From the NCBI GenBank assembly GCA_002787235.1, contig PCWG01000025.1, forward strand, positions 1-61,689: 61,689 nucleotides of DNA, read 5' to 3'. The translations under genes and the position numbers were made by a program. The notes below the pieces were generated by a model. It was given only the letters and a program-made list of their open reading frames with translations, was not told where the DNA came from and did not search any database. The stretch is from Nitrospinae bacterium CG11_big_fil_rev_8_21_14_0_20_45_15 (GTDB lineage: Bacteria > Nitrospinota > Nitrospinia > Nitrospinales > VA-1). The first letter of the stretch is position 1; every line of letters begins with the position of its first letter. This document shows positions 44,814 to 54,171 of the stretch, in pieces.

Positions 44814-45313
44814 CGGTAGTTGGTGAAACTCATGTCGATAGAAAAATCTTTTTCCTTGAGGCTTGCGATCACGCTTTGCAAGTCGTCGCGGTCTTTGCCC
44901 GTAACGCGCAATTGGTCGTCCATGATTTGAGCTTGAACTTTTTTGATGCCGAGATCTTTGATGAATTTGACAATTTCTCGCCCTTTTTCCTGAGAAATTC
45001 CCTGTTGCAATTTAGCGACCTGACGCACTTTTCCACCAGATGCGCTTTCAATCGTTCCATAGTCGAGAGCCTTGATAGACACCTTTCGTTTGATCAACTT
45101 GGTATGCAAAATATCTATGACAGATTTTAATTTGAATTCGTCTTCAGACATCAAGGTGAGTTCTTCAGCTTTTTGATCGAATTTGATTTCACTGCAACTT
45201 CCTTTGAAATCGAAACGTTGTCCTATCTCCATCATGGCTTGGTTGACCGCGTTTTTTACTTCGGCCAGATCGATGACGGAAACAATGTCGAATGAAGCGT
45301 TTTTGGATGCCAT
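44810..45313 (-). CDS. yajQ: YajQ-family nucleotide-binding protein
   Basis: The 167-residue protein matches YajQ over its full length: [30 protein letters not shown], and [20 protein letters not shown]. Xanthomonas relatives bind cyclic di-GMP and regulate transcription; E. coli YajQ binds nucleotides. GGAG stands before ATG 45313. It is first in an operon with the lipoprotein and the protease, an unusual setting. Confidence 0.93.
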   Translation of the reverse strand: MASKNASFDIVSVIDLAEVKNAVNQAMMEIGQRFDFKGSCSEIKFDQKAEELTLMSEDEFKLKSVIDILHTKLIKRKVSIKALDYGTIESASGGKVRQVAKLQQGISQEKGREIVKFIKDLGIKKVQAQIMDDQLRVTGKDRDDLQSVIASLKEKDFSIDMSFTNYR

Positions 45314-45452
45314 AAAAACTGATTCTCCTTTATGAGATTTCCTGATTGAGTTTTGAATGCTATTTTAAATGATACTCGATTCGTTTTGGAATTATTTATT
45401 CGCAAAAAAAATCGTTCCAGATTACGTTTATAGTGATTCTGGAAATCATTTT

Positions 45453-46343
45453 TCAGGAAGCAGGAATCGGGGGATACCATCCAAATCGATTTCGCAAGTA
45501 ACGCTCATTGAACACTCGGAAAAGATTGGCGCGCCATTTGAGAGGGAGTCCCGTGTCCAGTAAAAAAATAACGGCGTAACGAAACAGAGCGTGCAGGATT
45601 CCTTGCGGTGGTGAGTCAAATCGCGAGAGAGCAGGCAGAGGAGGAATAGGCTTGTTCTCTATGACGGCTAGCAATCGTTCACTTGCAACTTGACGATACG
45701 TTCTCAATCCGGTAAAGGCTTCGTCACCGACATCCATCTGCCCGCGTGCGGAATAGGTTGCATCGTAAGACGACTTGCCCACCCTGAAATGCATGTGTTC
45801 GATTTCAACCGCACTCAAGTAAATCACACGATCTATGCCCGCATGGAGCAATCGTTTGAAAATATCAAATAGATGATAGTCAATGAAACCGCCTTGATAC
45901 TCATGCGGAAACGGTCGCACCAATGCCTCACAGGTTTTTCGGGAAAGAATCGGAATGTGGCACAGGAGTTCGCCGGCGATCATATCGTTGGCGTAAGCGA
46001 GGTAGATTTCGTCGGCAAAGCGTTCATGCGTTGCACGTATCTTCGTGTCCCATCCCGGTGTCCGAACGGCCATGTCATCGTTCAGTAAAATAATAATTTC
46101 ACCGCTGCACTGCTGATAACATTCGGTATTGAGAATGCCCATGCTGGCACGGGGACCGATGATTTTTTTGTGAGGGATAAGATTTGGTTCCAGCGCATGA
46201 CTGTTGGTGTCGTCATCGTCCAGACGTATGATAATTTCGATCTGTTCGAGATTGTCAGAATGCTCTGCGATACTTTCAAAGAGACGTTGTGCTTGATCGG
46301 GACGACCGCGAGTGGGTAAAAGGATGGATATTTTTGGGGTCAT
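45453..46343 (-). CDS. GT2-type glycosyltransferase
   Basis: The 296-residue protein has ISILLPTRGRPDQAQRLFESI, IIRLDDDDTN and IILLNDDMAVRTPGWD, giving the GT-A core with the metal-binding acidic group. No membrane helix is evident. ATG 46343 overlaps the lhgO stop as ATGA. Being last in the flagellar transcript, it might glycosylate flagellin or another surface structure, but this rests on context only. Confidence 0.8.
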   Translation of the reverse strand: MTPKISILLPTRGRPDQAQRLFESIAEHSDNLEQIEIIIRLDDDDTNSHALEPNLIPHKKIIGPRASMGILNTECYQQCSGEIIILLNDDMAVRTPGWDTKIRATHERFADEIYLAYANDMIAGELLCHIPILSRKTCEALVRPFPHEYQGGFIDYHLFDIFKRLLHAGIDRVIYLSAVEIEHMHFRVGKSSYDATYSARGQMDVGDEAFTGLRTYRQVASERLLAVIENKPIPPLPALSRFDSPPQGILHALFRYAVIFLLDTGLPLKWRANLFRVFNERYLRNRFGWYPPIPAS

Positions 46344-47539
46344 CTCCCCTGTTCCTCGATTCGGTCGCAAACGTATTCAGCAAAGGGAAGGGCACAGGTG
46401 AAGGCAGGTGAAACAGCGTTCAGGACATGCATGGAATGTTTGTCCCCTTCCAGAACAAAGTCCATTTCTAAAGTACGTGTACGCAAATCGAGGAGTTGTG
46501 CCCGTATGCCAGGCTTGCCCCATTTCTTATATTGTGCCGGTCGTACGTTTTCCAGTAAAACACTGGATAGGGAAACCAGATGCCGCCTCCAGTATTTTTT
46601 GATTTCGTCAAACGCAAGAGATTTGAAATCGAAATTTGAAAAAAGGAATAAGCCCATTTGCCGAAATAGAATTTCCGCTAATTCATCGGGGCGAAATCTA
46701 CCGAATCCCTCATATTGTTCACGCCAAAAAGCGGGGATGGCAGTGGGGCCGATTTTCATCTTTCCATCAGCAGTGACTGTGAAGTGCACTCCCAGGAAAG
46801 GATTGCGCAAATCAGGGACTGGATAAATATTGGTCCGTAAAGAGCCCGGTTCTTCGTTGGAATACAGGTAAAGTCCCTTAAAAGGCAAAATGCGATAATG
46901 CTCAGAGAAACCAAAATCGCGCCCAATGCGGTCGGCGTATAAGCCTGCGCAATTGACAACGTATTTCGCTTCGATAGGTCCTGCAGTGGTGCGAATGGTG
47001 TTGGCGTTTCTTCCCAGATAAGCGGCTCCGGTTTCAATCTCTACCCCTTCCGCCAAGGCATCTTGTTTCATAGAGAGCATGACTTCACCGGGGTCTACAG
47101 AAGACGTTGTGGGAGAAAACAAGGCTCTTTGAAACGTTTTCACTCGCGGTTCTATTTCGCGAGCCTCCTGTTCGGAGATAGATTTTAACTCGACACCGTT
47201 GGTCTTTGCGCGTGACAGCAGTTCGTCCAGCCAGGGCAATTCGCTTTCATCTTTAGCGACGACCAGTTTGCCGCAGGGATTGATCTTTAATTTTTTTTCT
47301 TTGCAATACGCGGTCATACGCTGATTGCCATCGCGTGTGAATTTTGCTTTCAGGCTATCAGCAGAATAATAAAAACCAGCGTGCAGAACACCGCTGTTTC
47401 TTCCGCTGGCGTGGGTTCCGCATTGGCTTTCTTTTTCGGTCAGCAGGACACGTTCATCAGGATAGCGTCGTTTCAGTTCACGCGCGACGTTCAAACCGAT
47501 GACGCCGCCACCGATGATTAAAAACTGAGTGCTTTTCAT
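46340..47539 (-). CDS. lhgO: L-2-hydroxyglutarate oxidase/dehydrogenase (LhgO)
   Basis: The 399-residue flavoprotein has FLIIGGGVIGLNVARELKRR (FAD fold), GTHASGRNSGVLHAGFYY, KFTRDGNQRM and VNAVSPAFTCALPFAEYV, all typical of LhgO, which oxidises L-2-hydroxyglutarate to 2-oxoglutarate and feeds electrons to the membrane. It begins six bases after motE, without ribosome site, so it probably depends on upstream translation. A metabolic enzyme inside a flagellar operon is odd. Confidence 0.92.
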   Translation of the reverse strand: MKSTQFLIIGGGVIGLNVARELKRRYPDERVLLTEKESQCGTHASGRNSGVLHAGFYYSADSLKAKFTRDGNQRMTAYCKEKKLKINPCGKLVVAKDESELPWLDELLSRAKTNGVELKSISEQEAREIEPRVKTFQRALFSPTTSSVDPGEVMLSMKQDALAEGVEIETGAAYLGRNANTIRTTAGPIEAKYVVNCAGLYADRIGRDFGFSEHYRILPFKGLYLYSNEEPGSLRTNIYPVPDLRNPFLGVHFTVTADGKMKIGPTAIPAFWREQYEGFGRFRPDELAEILFRQMGLFLFSNFDFKSLAFDEIKKYWRRHLVSLSSVLLENVRPAQYKKWGKPGIRAQLLDLRTRTLEMDFVLEGDKHSMHVLNAVSPAFTCALPFAEYVCDRIEEQGR

Positions 47540-47545
47540 GGAGAT

Positions 47546-48175
47546 TTATTTTTTTGTGTCGTCTTTTAAAATTTTACCGGCAAGCCGTTCGCTGATCGTT
47601 TTTGCAATTTTGACATTCAATTGGCTCAAGACCTGACCCGCAGTTTGACTCTTCATGCCTGAAATGATTTTGATGGCAAGATCTTCGTCCAAAGCCTCAA
47701 GAATACTGGCCGCTTCCTCTGGTTTCATGCTGGAATAAACTTTGATGAGAGAATCGATATTTTGTCGCGTTCTTTCATCTTTGAGGCCGAGTTGTTCATC
47801 GCTTTTGGCCAGAGCCAGATTTATTTTTTGCAAATCTTCACGCAATTTTAATTCCAGTTTTTTGAGTTGCAGTTCTCTATTTTTGAGTTCTTCTTCCTTT
47901 TGTTGAAGTTCCCGATTTTTCTTTTCGATCATTTCAATCATTCGGAAAGTTTCGGGACTGATCACTGAACGTTGCTCTGGAAGTTTTATCACCACGCCGG
48001 AATTTTTATCTTCTCCCTGGATGTCTTCTTCCTGATTGCTGACCTTGTCAGGATTTGGAGTAACCGCTTCCTGTGCATAGGCTTTGTTTGAGGTGAGGAT
48101 AATGCCCGTTGCACCCAAACTCCACAGAAGAGCGAAGAAAGACAGTGTTGTGCTGGCGTATTTGGAGAATCTCAT
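47546..48175 (-). CDS. MotE-like flagellar protein with MgtE N-type domain
   Basis: The 209-residue protein has a membrane anchor or signal segment (about 7-30), a charged coiled coil (90-140), and a C-terminal MgtE-N-like domain: YSSMKPEEAASILEALDED and IISGMKSQTAGQVL. MotE-type proteins stabilise or help MotC/stator assembly and sit after fliJ, as here. I chose ATG 48175, four bases past the fliJ stop; the frame stays open upstream inside fliJ. Confidence 0.82.
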   Translation of the reverse strand: MRFSKYASTTLSFFALLWSLGATGIILTSNKAYAQEAVTPNPDKVSNQEEDIQGEDKNSGVVIKLPEQRSVISPETFRMIEMIEKKNRELQQKEEELKNRELQLKKLELKLREDLQKINLALAKSDEQLGLKDERTRQNIDSLIKVYSSMKPEEAASILEALDEDLAIKIISGMKSQTAGQVLSQLNVKIAKTISERLAGKILKDDTKK

Positions 48176-48179
48176 GATC

Positions 48180-48617
48180 CTAATTATTGTGAAGGCGCCA
48201 GGAATTGGCGGCGATTTCATCCATTTCTTTGAGCTCCCGTTTCGTCTGTCGGGATTTTTCGGCGCGAAGTTCTTTGTCTTTGAGGATTTCAAGGGTTTTT
48301 CGTTTTCTCATCGCTTCTACCAGTTTTGTTCGGGTATTTTCCAATCGGGTTTGAACTTCGGAAATAACTTCGTTTTGCTTGGCATTTTGTATTTTAACAC
48401 CTTGAAAAAAGTTATCATACAATGCCAGCGTACCGATATCCATCCCTTCCTGTAGTCGCCCATTCCGCGCATCAATTCGCTCGTCTGCGATAGATAACAT
48501 GAAGTTGCTTCTTTGTTTCTGGTCTTGCAGATGGGAGTTGATTCGCCCCAATTCACGCATTACCAGGTCTTCTTTACTTTTGTTGAGTTTTAACAGTGCT
48601 TCCAGTTTGAAGTTCAT
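48180..48617 (-). CDS. fliJ: FliJ flagellar export chaperone
   Basis: The 145-residue all-helical coiled-coil protein begins MNFKLEALLKLNKSKED, typical of FliJ. FliJ sits in the FliI ring and links it with FlhA in the type III export gate. It overlaps fliI by ATGA. Charge and length are normal. Confidence 0.9.
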   Translation of the reverse strand: MNFKLEALLKLNKSKEDLVMRELGRINSHLQDQKQRSNFMLSIADERIDARNGRLQEGMDIGTLALYDNFFQGVKIQNAKQNEVISEVQTRLENTRTKLVEAMRKRKTLEILKDKELRAEKSRQTKRELKEMDEIAANSWRLHNN

Positions 48618-49942
48618 TTGACGTCAGCCAACAGAGTGTTGATGAGTTCAATACTTTTTGGAAGAGATGTTGTTTCCATGATTCCTTGTTTCAGGAAGGC
48701 GTTGATGCCATCCATTTTTGAAATGGCCAGATCGATTTTTGGATTGGTTCCTTTGACGTAGGCACCGATATTGATCAAGTCTTCAGCTTCTTTATAAGTA
48801 GCGATCAGTGCCTTGAGTTTCATAGATTTTTCGAGATGATCATTGGTCACTACATCTATCATGAGTCGGCTGATGCTTTCCAAAATATCAATAGCAGGGA
48901 AATGATTGTGCGCGGCAAGGTTTCTGCTGAGCACGATATGTCCGTCGAGTATGGCTCGTACAGCGTCCGATACAGGCTCGTTCAAATCATCGCCTTCGAC
49001 TAATACGGTGTACAGTCCGGTGATGGACCCTTCTCCTTTTCCTGTTCCTGCACGTTCAAGCAAGCGTGGAAGCATGGAAAAAACAGAGGGTGTGTAACCG
49101 CGCGTTGCTGGCGGCTCGCCAATGGACAGGCCAATTTCTCTTTGTGCTTGCGCAAAACGAGTGACCGAATCCATCATCATGAGAACATCTTTTCCCTGAT
49201 CGCGAAAGAATTCGGCGATGGTAGTTGCGATGAAGGCACCGCGCAATCTTGTGAGCGGTGACTGGTCTGAAGTCGCGGCGATCACAATGGATTTTTTCAT
49301 CCCTTCGGATCCAAGGTTTTCTTCGATGAATTCCTTGACTTCGCGTCCGCGCTCACCGATCAGGGCGATGATATTTATTTCGGCATCGGTGTTGCGGGCG
49401 ATCATTCCTAACAGGACCGATTTACCGACACCTGTACCTGCCATGATGCCAATGCGTTGACCGCGCGCGCAGGTCAACAATCCATTGATGGAACGTACTC
49501 CCATATCCAGCGGTTTTTTGATGCGAACGCGCTCAAGGGGATTCAGGGGAATTCCCATGAGCGGGTATTCTGAACCCATGGGTATGGGGCCTTTGCCATC
49601 CAATGGAACGCCGTTGCCATCGATGATTCGACCGAGCAGGGCGTTGCTCACATTGAATGTGGGAAAACTGTCTTTTGATTCTATGAGGGCTCCGGGTTCG
49701 ATGCCTATGATGTCGCCGAGTGGCATCAGCAAAGTACGATTGTCGCGAAACCCGACGACTTGAGCCTGTACGGTGGGGCGGCCTCCGCCCGGTACGATAT
49801 TGCAAAGGCTTCCTACGCTGGCGGCGGGTCCGTTGCCTTCGATGACAAGACCGATGATTCGATTCACGCGTCCGGTTTTGGATACGAAATCATTTTTGTC
49901 GATGTAGGAACGATATTTTTTTAAGTCGATTACAGGTTGCAT
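48614..49942 (-). CDS. fliI: FliI flagellar export ATPase
   Basis: The 442-residue protein shows Walker A MAGTGVGKSVLLGMIARN, the FliI/YscN blocks GLLTCARGQRIG, LIGERGREVKEFIEE and MMDSVTRFAQAQREIGLSIGEPPATRGY. It energises unloading of export substrates at the flagellar base. It follows fliH after nine bases and overlaps fliJ. Confidence 0.97.
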   Translation of the reverse strand: MQPVIDLKKYRSYIDKNDFVSKTGRVNRIIGLVIEGNGPAASVGSLCNIVPGGGRPTVQAQVVGFRDNRTLLMPLGDIIGIEPGALIESKDSFPTFNVSNALLGRIIDGNGVPLDGKGPIPMGSEYPLMGIPLNPLERVRIKKPLDMGVRSINGLLTCARGQRIGIMAGTGVGKSVLLGMIARNTDAEINIIALIGERGREVKEFIEENLGSEGMKKSIVIAATSDQSPLTRLRGAFIATTIAEFFRDQGKDVLMMMDSVTRFAQAQREIGLSIGEPPATRGYTPSVFSMLPRLLERAGTGKGEGSITGLYTVLVEGDDLNEPVSDAVRAILDGHIVLSRNLAAHNHFPAIDILESISRLMIDVVTNDHLEKSMKLKALIATYKEAEDLINIGAYVKGTNPKIDLAISKMDGINAFLKQGIMETTSLPKSIELINTLLADVK

Positions 49943-49951
49943 TGAGACCCC

Positions 49952-50848
49952 TTAAGGAACGGATGGATCGAGAGGCGATTCCATCTCATCTTGTGCGGAT
50001 TTTTCTTCAGCCTCTTTTTGTGCGGTTGCTTCTTCAGGTGAAAGGGAAGTCATATCGTCCTCAAAATTTGGAGGCGTCATTTCCAGGATTCGGTCAAGCT
50101 GTGCATCCAGCTGATCGATCTGGGAGTCGATCGTTCCAAAGTTACTTTCTACTATGCATCCGCCACGTTGAATGCCGGGATGTGCTGTCAGGGTGATATT
50201 CTTGATATCATGAAACATGTGGTGCAACTCAGATCGAAAGCTTTCCGCATAACCTTTGTCTTCAGGATTGATTTTTATAGTGAGATGTTCCCGGTTTAAG
50301 ACGGATTGGACACCCAGTCGAATCATGGCCTGAACGGCACCTTCGTTCGTCGATAATTCAAAATGTATAACGCGTTTGGAAAGTGCCACGACCATTTCGA
50401 TCATCTCCCGCTCGACCTTGCCGTACATTTTTGTACGAAATTGACTCAAATGTTCGATGGAATTCTGCAAAGATTTCAGAAACGGATCAAAGTCTTCCTG
50501 AGCGGCAACTCGGGCTTTTTCCAAGCCTTCCAAAAAACCCGCATCGAATCCTTCTTTATGGGCCTGGCTTTTGATCAGATTGACTTGAGATTTGGCCTTA
50601 TTGATCGCATCGGCCATGATCTCCTTAACACCGATTTTTGCTTTATTGACATTGTTGTCGTTAAAGTTTCTAGCAGTTTCGGACTCGTAGCTGAATTCTC
50701 GGCGACCCCCTTTGTGTGTTACACCAAAATCCATCCGCTCGAAAATATCTGTATGCTCTTCAAGGTCTTCATCAGGAGCGGGAGCAGGAAGCATTTCCTC
50801 CCTTGTGAAACTACTTTTTGTAAAATGTGTGTTATCAGACAAGGGCAT
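49952..50848 (-). CDS. fliH: FliH flagellar export ATPase regulator
   Basis: The 298-residue protein has a variable acidic N terminus, a coiled coil (about 75-140) and the conserved FliH/V-ATPase E-like C-terminal domain (EREMIEMVVALSKRVIHFEL, AHPGIQRGGCIVES, FGTIDSQIDQLDAQLDRI). It restrains FliI and tethers it to the C ring. ATG 50848 overlaps fliG by 14 bases; GTG 50860 is an alternative. Confidence 0.92.
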   Translation of the reverse strand: MPLSDNTHFTKSSFTREEMLPAPAPDEDLEEHTDIFERMDFGVTHKGGRREFSYESETARNFNDNNVNKAKIGVKEIMADAINKAKSQVNLIKSQAHKEGFDAGFLEGLEKARVAAQEDFDPFLKSLQNSIEHLSQFRTKMYGKVEREMIEMVVALSKRVIHFELSTNEGAVQAMIRLGVQSVLNREHLTIKINPEDKGYAESFRSELHHMFHDIKNITLTAHPGIQRGGCIVESNFGTIDSQIDQLDAQLDRILEMTPPNFEDDMTSLSPEEATAQKEAEEKSAQDEMESPLDPSVP

Positions 50849-51842
50849 CTCCTCCACCACCGATTACGATTTTTCCATCTTCTTCGAGTTTTTTACAAAT
50901 AGCGATGACTTTTTGCTGAGCTTTTTCTACATCGCTGATTTTGGTCGGCCCGAGGGATTCCAAATCTTCTTTTAGCATGAGTGCGGCACGTTCGGACATA
51001 TTAGAAAATAATTTATCCTTGAGAGCATCGCTGGCAGTTTTTAAGGCAATGAGCAGATCTTCCTGATTGACTTCTTTGAGAACCAACTGAATCCCCTGAT
51101 CGTCGATCTTGAGAATATCTTCATAGGTGAAACGTAGATTGCGAATTTCGTTGGCCAGGTCTGGATCAACTTCATCCATGGATGTCAGGATGGACGTTTC
51201 TGTAGTACGATCCAGCGAACCCATGATTGCGGCGGCGGCTTCGATGCCTCCCAATTTACTACCCGAGACAGCACCGGATGCGCGGAACTCGTTTTGCAAT
51301 GCTTCGTCCAATTCGCGAATGACACCCGGTGAAACACGCTCCAGAGTCGCCATTCTGCGAATGATTTCCATTCGCTCTTCTTCTGAAATTTCCCGTAAAA
51401 CAAGGCTGGCAACCGGCGCGTCGAGATGGGCCATGATGATAGCGGCTGTTTGCGGATGCTCGTTTTGCAAAAATGCGGCAATGACACGGGGTTCCAGCAT
51501 GCGGACGGTTTCAAGACCACCACCCATTTCTTCGCCGGGCGAAGTAATGTTGTTTAAAATTTCGGTGGCTTTATTGGGGTCCATGGCTTTCATCAGTGTG
51601 CTACGGAGAAAGTCCATGCCCGGAATGCCTAATCCACCCGAACCCGATTCGACCATGTCGTGAAATTCCCTAGTCACCATATCCATTGATCCGGTATCGA
51701 GATCACCGAGGGATGAAATATAGTTTCCCAAAGTCTGTATTTCTCTTTCATCGAGCATGCTGAGGACAAGAGCGGCATTTTCTTCTCCCAGAGACATCAG
51801 GAGGGATGCGGCTTTTTCGGGTCCTGTCAATTTTCTGGCCAT
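50835..51842 (-). CDS. fliG: FliG flagellar switch protein
   Basis: The 335-residue protein has the three FliG domains. The hinge signature EHPQTAAIIMAHLD lies near residue 133. The motor end has LKDKLFSNMSERAALMLKEDLESLGP, with the charged residues that contact MotA. It couples stator force to the MS ring. It follows fliF after 67 bases. Confidence 0.97.
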   Translation of the reverse strand: MARKLTGPEKAASLLMSLGEENAALVLSMLDEREIQTLGNYISSLGDLDTGSMDMVTREFHDMVESGSGGLGIPGMDFLRSTLMKAMDPNKATEILNNITSPGEEMGGGLETVRMLEPRVIAAFLQNEHPQTAAIIMAHLDAPVASLVLREISEEERMEIIRRMATLERVSPGVIRELDEALQNEFRASGAVSGSKLGGIEAAAAIMGSLDRTTETSILTSMDEVDPDLANEIRNLRFTYEDILKIDDQGIQLVLKEVNQEDLLIALKTASDALKDKLFSNMSERAALMLKEDLESLGPTKISDVEKAQQKVIAICKKLEEDGKIVIGGGGDALV

Positions 51843-51909
51843 TGTTATGATCCTTATGCCTTTTGTTGCGTGTCTGAAATTGTTAAAGGTCGTGTTCGTT
51901 AGAGATATT

Positions 51910-53490
51910 TTACTTCTCTTTATCCTTCATCCATTTCCTGATAATGCCTGCGGTGAACTTGGGATCGGTTGCGACAAATTCAGCAACCGCTTCTCGCATT
52001 TTGGCGGTTTCACCTGCGATTTGTCCGATACGCATTTTTTCTTCTTCGAGAGCAAGTTCTTCAGGGCTTACCATTTCCACTTCGTCGACTACTTCAACCG
52101 AGGTGGTTACCCAATTTACCATGGGTCGGATGATTCGTGTGAAGAACAATATTACAAATATAATCCCTAGTACATATTTTGCACCTTGAAATCCGAGGTC
52201 AAACCAACCTTCTTTTTCGATGCGCTGAGCCTCTTCCTCTAATATGGATCGATCGAATTGAATATTCTCAACTTTCACCTGGTCGCCACGGTCGGGGTTG
52301 AAGCCGACGGCGGACTGGACGATTTGCAAGTATTTGGCCATGTCGTCGGCACTGCGTGCCTGGTACGCTGGCGGGTCTCCGGCCATGACACCATCGATCA
52401 ATACAGCGACCGAGAGTTTGTCAATTTCACCGATGGGTTTGGTGACATGACGGACGACTTTATTGATTTCGAAGTTTTGAGTCAGGTTCGATTTATCGCG
52501 TTTCGCGGCCTGGCCCACGACGCCTTCCTGTGCTTGGCCACCGGGAATCAAAGATTGTACGCCGGGGATACCACCGGGTGGTACAGACCCTACGGTGGCT
52601 TCGGTAATGGTCTGCTGACTGCGCACGACTTGTGAGTCGGGATCGTAAATTTCTTCAGTTCGTTCGACTTTTTCAAAATCGAGCGTGGCGGATACTTTGG
52701 CAATGACTTTTCCCTTACCGAGAGCTTCTTCAAGAATGGTCAGGATTTTATGTTCCATTTCCTTCTCAACACGTTGTTTGTGTTGATGATTATTGGAAGT
52801 CAAAAGTGCTCCTTCGGAGCCTTGAGAGTTCCCTGAAAGGAGATTCCCTTTCAAATCCAGTATGACAACGTCAGCGGCATTGATGCCCTCGACACTGGCA
52901 GAAATCAAATGCACAATGCCTTGAATTTGAGAAGGCGAGAGATTTTTTCCGGGTTTGATTTTCAAGGTGACAGAGGCTTTGCCTTTGGGAGTGTCACGAA
53001 TAAAAAGAGTCTCCTTCGGGATCACGAGATGAACTCTGGCCTGGTCTACGGCATCCAAAGTTGTGATGGTTCGTGCCAGTTCGCCTTGCAAGGCACGCTG
53101 AAAATTCAGTTTCTGAACGAACTCCGTCATTCCCAACGCAGATTTGTCGAACACTTCCAGTCCCACTTCGCTTCCTTCCGGCAGACCTTCGCTCGCCATT
53201 GTCAAACGTATTTCGTACACTTTGTCTGAAGGCACACGAATGGTTTTCCCCTGGTTGGATAACTCGTAAGGAGTTTTCTCTGCTTTCAGCTTTTCCACAA
53301 TGGCGGAGGCATCGGCAGGGGAAAGATTTGCGTAAAGTAGTTGAAAGTCGGGTGTGCGGAACCAAAATGACATGGCGATCAATGATCCGCCAGCGGCGGC
53401 AATCAAAGCCAGAGCCATTACTTTTTTGGTTTGTGGCAAATGGTTAAAGCGTTCCGACAAATTGCTAATAAATGCGTTTAGAGTTTCCAT
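51910..53490 (-). CDS. fliF: FliF flagellar MS-ring protein
   Basis: The 526-residue protein has two membrane helices (about 25-45 and 432-452), the periplasmic ring-building domains with ETLFIRDTPKGKASVTLKI and SVEGINAADVVILDLKGNLL, and the FliG-binding C-terminal helix MREAVAEFVATDPKFTAGII. It starts the basal body. It lies 39 bases after flgC; the fliE expected between them is absent. Confidence 0.97.
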   Translation of the reverse strand: METLNAFISNLSERFNHLPQTKKVMALALIAAAGGSLIAMSFWFRTPDFQLLYANLSPADASAIVEKLKAEKTPYELSNQGKTIRVPSDKVYEIRLTMASEGLPEGSEVGLEVFDKSALGMTEFVQKLNFQRALQGELARTITTLDAVDQARVHLVIPKETLFIRDTPKGKASVTLKIKPGKNLSPSQIQGIVHLISASVEGINAADVVILDLKGNLLSGNSQGSEGALLTSNNHQHKQRVEKEMEHKILTILEEALGKGKVIAKVSATLDFEKVERTEEIYDPDSQVVRSQQTITEATVGSVPPGGIPGVQSLIPGGQAQEGVVGQAAKRDKSNLTQNFEINKVVRHVTKPIGEIDKLSVAVLIDGVMAGDPPAYQARSADDMAKYLQIVQSAVGFNPDRGDQVKVENIQFDRSILEEEAQRIEKEGWFDLGFQGAKYVLGIIFVILFFTRIIRPMVNWVTTSVEVVDEVEMVSPEELALEEEKMRIGQIAGETAKMREAVAEFVATDPKFTAGIIRKWMKDKEK

Positions 53491-53529
53491 GGCGTTTTGG
53501 ATCGGGGTTCAGGTTCCTCAAATTACGAT

Positions 53530-53967
53530 TTACCTGCCAAGGTCTATGGCTCTCAGAGCCATGGATTTGGCGGCGTTGATTGCGGTAACGTTGGCTTCAA
53601 ACGAGCGCGTTGCACTCATCATATTCACCATTTCGCTCATCAAGTCGATGTTTGGCATGCCAACATATCCGGCTTCGTTGGCATCGGGATGATCGGGTTT
53701 GAACACCAGTTTGGGTTCGGACTGATCTTCGATGACATCAGTGACCAGTGCTTGCTTGATGTTGCCGCCAAATTCGTTTTGCAAGATACTTCCAAATTCA
53801 TTTTCCAGTGGCATGGCAGAAATCACGACATCTTTACGCCGATAAGGCCCGCCTTCGGGGGTTCGTGTGGTCTCTATGTTAGCGAGATTGCTGGAAATGG
53901 TCTCCATGCGCTTGCGCTGGGCACTGAGCCCTGAAGAACTGATTTTCATTGAAGTTAAAAAATCCAT
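53530..53967 (-). CDS. flgC: FlgC proximal rod protein
   Basis: The 145-residue protein starts MDFLTSMKISSSGLSAQRKRM with the rod-type SNLANIETTRTPEGGPYRRK block and ends MMSATRSFEANVTAINAAKSM, the paired helices of axial proteins. ATG 53967 (AAAGGAAAAAATC upstream) fits the family; the frame opens at 53994. It follows a clear sigma-54 promoter. Neither flgB nor fliE adjoins it, which is unusual. Confidence 0.95.
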   Translation of the reverse strand: MDFLTSMKISSSGLSAQRKRMETISSNLANIETTRTPEGGPYRRKDVVISAMPLENEFGSILQNEFGGNIKQALVTDVIEDQSEPKLVFKPDHPDANEAGYVGMPNIDLMSEMVNMMSATRSFEANVTAINAAKSMALRAIDLGR

Positions 53968-54027
53968 GATTTTTTCCTTTGTCGGGGTCAACAATTTTTT
54001 GACACTATTCTATTTCATAAATATTAA

Positions 54028-54042
54028 GCAATACTCGTGCCA
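54028..54042 (-). promoter_or_regulatory. Sigma-54 promoter of the flgC-fliF operon
   Basis: Minus strand TGGCACGAGTATTGC matches the -24/-12 consensus TGGCAC-N5-TTGC in full with correct spacing. It stands about 60 bases before flgC and downstream of a gene for a sigma-54 activator, its probable regulator. Confidence 0.92.
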
Positions 54043-54171
54043 TAAGTTAGTTTGGGTAAGGAAAATGCGCGCGGACAGACTTCGCAGATTGCAATTCGGG
54101 AGATTTGCTTTCGCGCTTATTGGCGGGGATACCTGTGCGGGTATCGCTTGATTTTTCCGGCGATTCGCCGG

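Noticed and set aside
46756-47037. Minus-strand 93-codon frame inside lhgO
   Set aside because: Out of frame with a full-length conserved gene and without homology or start signals.
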